Below, in pieces: positions 4,801 through 5,771 of a stretch of 5,771 nucleotides of DNA. Location of the stretch: NCBI GenBank assembly GCA_009776625.1, contig WRNL01000100.1, positions 1-5,771 on the forward strand, written 5' to 3'. The notes below the pieces were generated by a model, which saw only the letters and a program-made list of their open reading frames with translations, was not told where the DNA came from and ran no database searches. Made by a program: the position numbers and the translations under genes. Source of the DNA: Methanomassiliicoccaceae archaeon. Its GTDB lineage: Archaea > Thermoplasmatota > Thermoplasmata > Methanomassiliicoccales > Methanomethylophilaceae. Positions within the stretch are counted from its first letter, which is position 1, and each line of letters starts with the position of its first letter.

Positions 4801-5718
4801 GAACTGAAAAACAAAATGAAGACAGACAGGTCGGGGATATCCACGATACTGATAGCCGTCGTAGTCATCGTCGTGATAGCCGTGGCGGCAGCGGCAGCGT
4901 ACGTCGTCTTGACCGGTAACGATGAGGGAGAGAAAGAGATTATAGCGCCCGGAACGGTTCTGGAGTACGACTTGCTGGCATTTGATATGCCACTCGGAAC
5001 AATGGAGGTAGAGTACATAGGGCAGAGCGCGGACTTGTATTTTATAAAGATCACGCAATCTGTACAGGGGATTGGAGAGACCTCTGCATACTCGGTAGAC
5101 CCGAAGGGGGTACCGGACGGAGCGAAGAAAACCGGCACCGCCCAGATTGACACGATCCTTGGGAAAAAGACCGCGGACGTGTGGGAACTCACTGAGAGAG
5201 GAGTCACTGTGAAAACTTATGTCGACCAATCGAATCTAGTGCTTACATACAGGCAAGAATGGACAGAGGGGGGAATGCCCCTTTCGATCGAGCTGACCAA
5301 ATACGAGCCGAAGTGGCAGACTTCCTATGAAGAGTCGGAAGACATTGGAACGGAGTACACGTACGTAATAAGCTATGGCGGGTATTCCTATGACCGCAAG
5401 ATGATCTGTATCGCAGACTGTTTGGGGGGCAAATACGGCGTATCCTATGATCTGTCTAACTTCCGTGAGGGGGATGACGACCTCGGCATTCTGTATTTCC
5501 TCTCCAACTACCCAGAGGGACTGCCGTCAGATGCCACCAAGGTCGGGGGGATCATCTCCATAGGCACGTTGAACTACGGCAACAAGCAGGTTGAGAAGTG
5601 GAGCATGTCTATAGCGGGAGTGCTGGACGCATCGTTCTATTGCGACCCGACGACTCACGTAGTCTACAGGGCCGTATTCGACGAAACTGGAACGCCCATC
5701 ACATTCGACCTCGAGTGA
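4798..5718 (+). CDS. Membrane-anchored surface protein, tandem paralogue C
   Basis: The 306-residue product has the same plan as A and is its closest relative. It opens MELKNKMKTDRSGIST, followed by a transmembrane helix (about 17-38) and an acidic spacer (DEGEKE). Module one (about 50-170) shares SVDPKGVPDGAKKTGTAQIDTILGKKTADVWEL (99-131) and YVDQSNLVLTYRQE with A. Module two (about 183-305) has CIADCLGGKYGVSYD (204-218), YFLSNYPEGLPSDA (233-246) and FYCDPTTHVVYR (280-291). The cysteines are 204, 208 and 282, like A but without A's extra Cys204. I see no N-glycosylation sequon, unlike A and B. It stops at FDLE, lacking the TKKP or LTKKP tail of the other two. The start at 4798 is fixed by GGAGG and by alignment with A and B. 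No catalytic motif is visible, and no named domain is recognised. Confidence 0.85.
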   Translation: MELKNKMKTDRSGISTILIAVVVIVVIAVAAAAAYVVLTGNDEGEKEIIAPGTVLEYDLLAFDMPLGTMEVEYIGQSADLYFIKITQSVQGIGETSAYSVDPKGVPDGAKKTGTAQIDTILGKKTADVWELTERGVTVKTYVDQSNLVLTYRQEWTEGGMPLSIELTKYEPKWQTSYEESEDIGTEYTYVISYGGYSYDRKMICIADCLGGKYGVSYDLSNFREGDDDLGILYFLSNYPEGLPSDATKVGGIISIGTLNYGNKQVEKWSMSIAGVLDASFYCDPTTHVVYRAVFDETGTPITFDLE

Positions 5719-5734
5719 GCCTGCGTGAACGGGT

Positions 5735-5752
5735 AAACGCCTTTCCAAGGCG
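5735..5752 (+). terminator. 3' flank motif with short hairpin after paralogue C
   Basis: The conserved AAACGCCTTTCCAA motif recurs here. Within it CGCCTT (5738-5743) pairs with AAGGCG (5747-5752) around TCC. No T-run follows before the window ends at 5771. This may be the 3' end of the C transcript, but the call rests on a short stem and on position. Confidence 0.35.
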
Positions 5753-5771
5753 GGATAAAGCGGCGGGGGCT

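Larger units (their letters stand above)
2422..5718 (+). repeat. Tandem array of three paralogous promoter-plus-gene units
   Basis: Three direct units follow one another, with start codons at 2488, 3637 and 4798, that is, every 1149 and 1161 bases. Each unit holds a TATA box, leader, Shine-Dalgarno site, one open reading frame of 305-308 codons, and a 3' flank. The gaps between coding regions are 231 and 234 bases. The similarity includes promoters and 3' flanks, so whole units were duplicated rather than reading frames alone. By eye, A and C share short identical nucleotide stretches (for example GTCGACCAATCGAA, 2922-2935 and 5221-5234), and B is more diverged in coding sequence. The array may continue beyond the right edge. 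Confidence 0.85.

Noticed and set aside
4254..4919. Plus-strand frame spanning the end of B, the gap and the start of C
   Set aside because: It overlaps two well-supported genes in another frame and crosses the U10 terminator and the C promoter.

Overview
The window is archaeal. The evidence is a ribosomal protein of the archaeal/eukaryotic L15e type, AT-rich TATA boxes 50-60 bases upstream of start codons, and Shine-Dalgarno sites of the GGTGA/GGAGG kind. The high GC of the housekeeping genes and the style of the proteins suggest a Thermoplasmatota lineage such as Methanomassiliicoccales. That placement is an inference from recall, not a search result.

Left part (1-2420), ordinary genes. 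A TauE/SafE-family membrane permease is on the minus strand and runs off the left edge. It diverges from a THUMP/ThiI-like gene (796-1668) whose adenylation (PP-loop) domain has lost its motif and is shortened, so it looks like a pseudoenzyme. That gene converges on the L15e gene (minus strand, 1690-2316). A perfect GC hairpin lies inside the last codons of the ThiI-like gene and is followed by T-rich sequence on the minus strand, so it can serve as the L15e terminator. L15e is transcribed from a TTTAAATA box at 2401-2408. A perfect 17-base palindrome lies near its predicted transcription start.

Right part (2420-5771), an array of three tandem paralogues, called A (2488-3405), B (3637-4563) and C (4798-5718) here. 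Each has its own TATA box, short leader, Shine-Dalgarno site and 3' flank, in a repeating unit of about 1.15 kb. All three encode proteins of 305-308 residues: a short basic N-terminus, a conserved K-x-D-R-S-G-[ILV]-S segment, one transmembrane helix and a large acidic outer part. The outer part is itself an internal duplication of a roughly 110-130-residue module. The second module carries a C-x3-C motif (CxADC-x-GG-x-YGV). I recognise no named family, and no function can be assigned from sequence alone. They are best described as a lineage-specific family of membrane-anchored surface proteins. A and C are the most alike in protein sequence. B shares its TATA region with A and its leader with C, so the array looks mosaic.

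The left-hand genes are unrelated housekeeping or transport functions. The array is the unusual part of the window: separately promoted, duplicated surface proteins, of somewhat lower GC than the core genes and placed directly beside a ribosomal protein gene.
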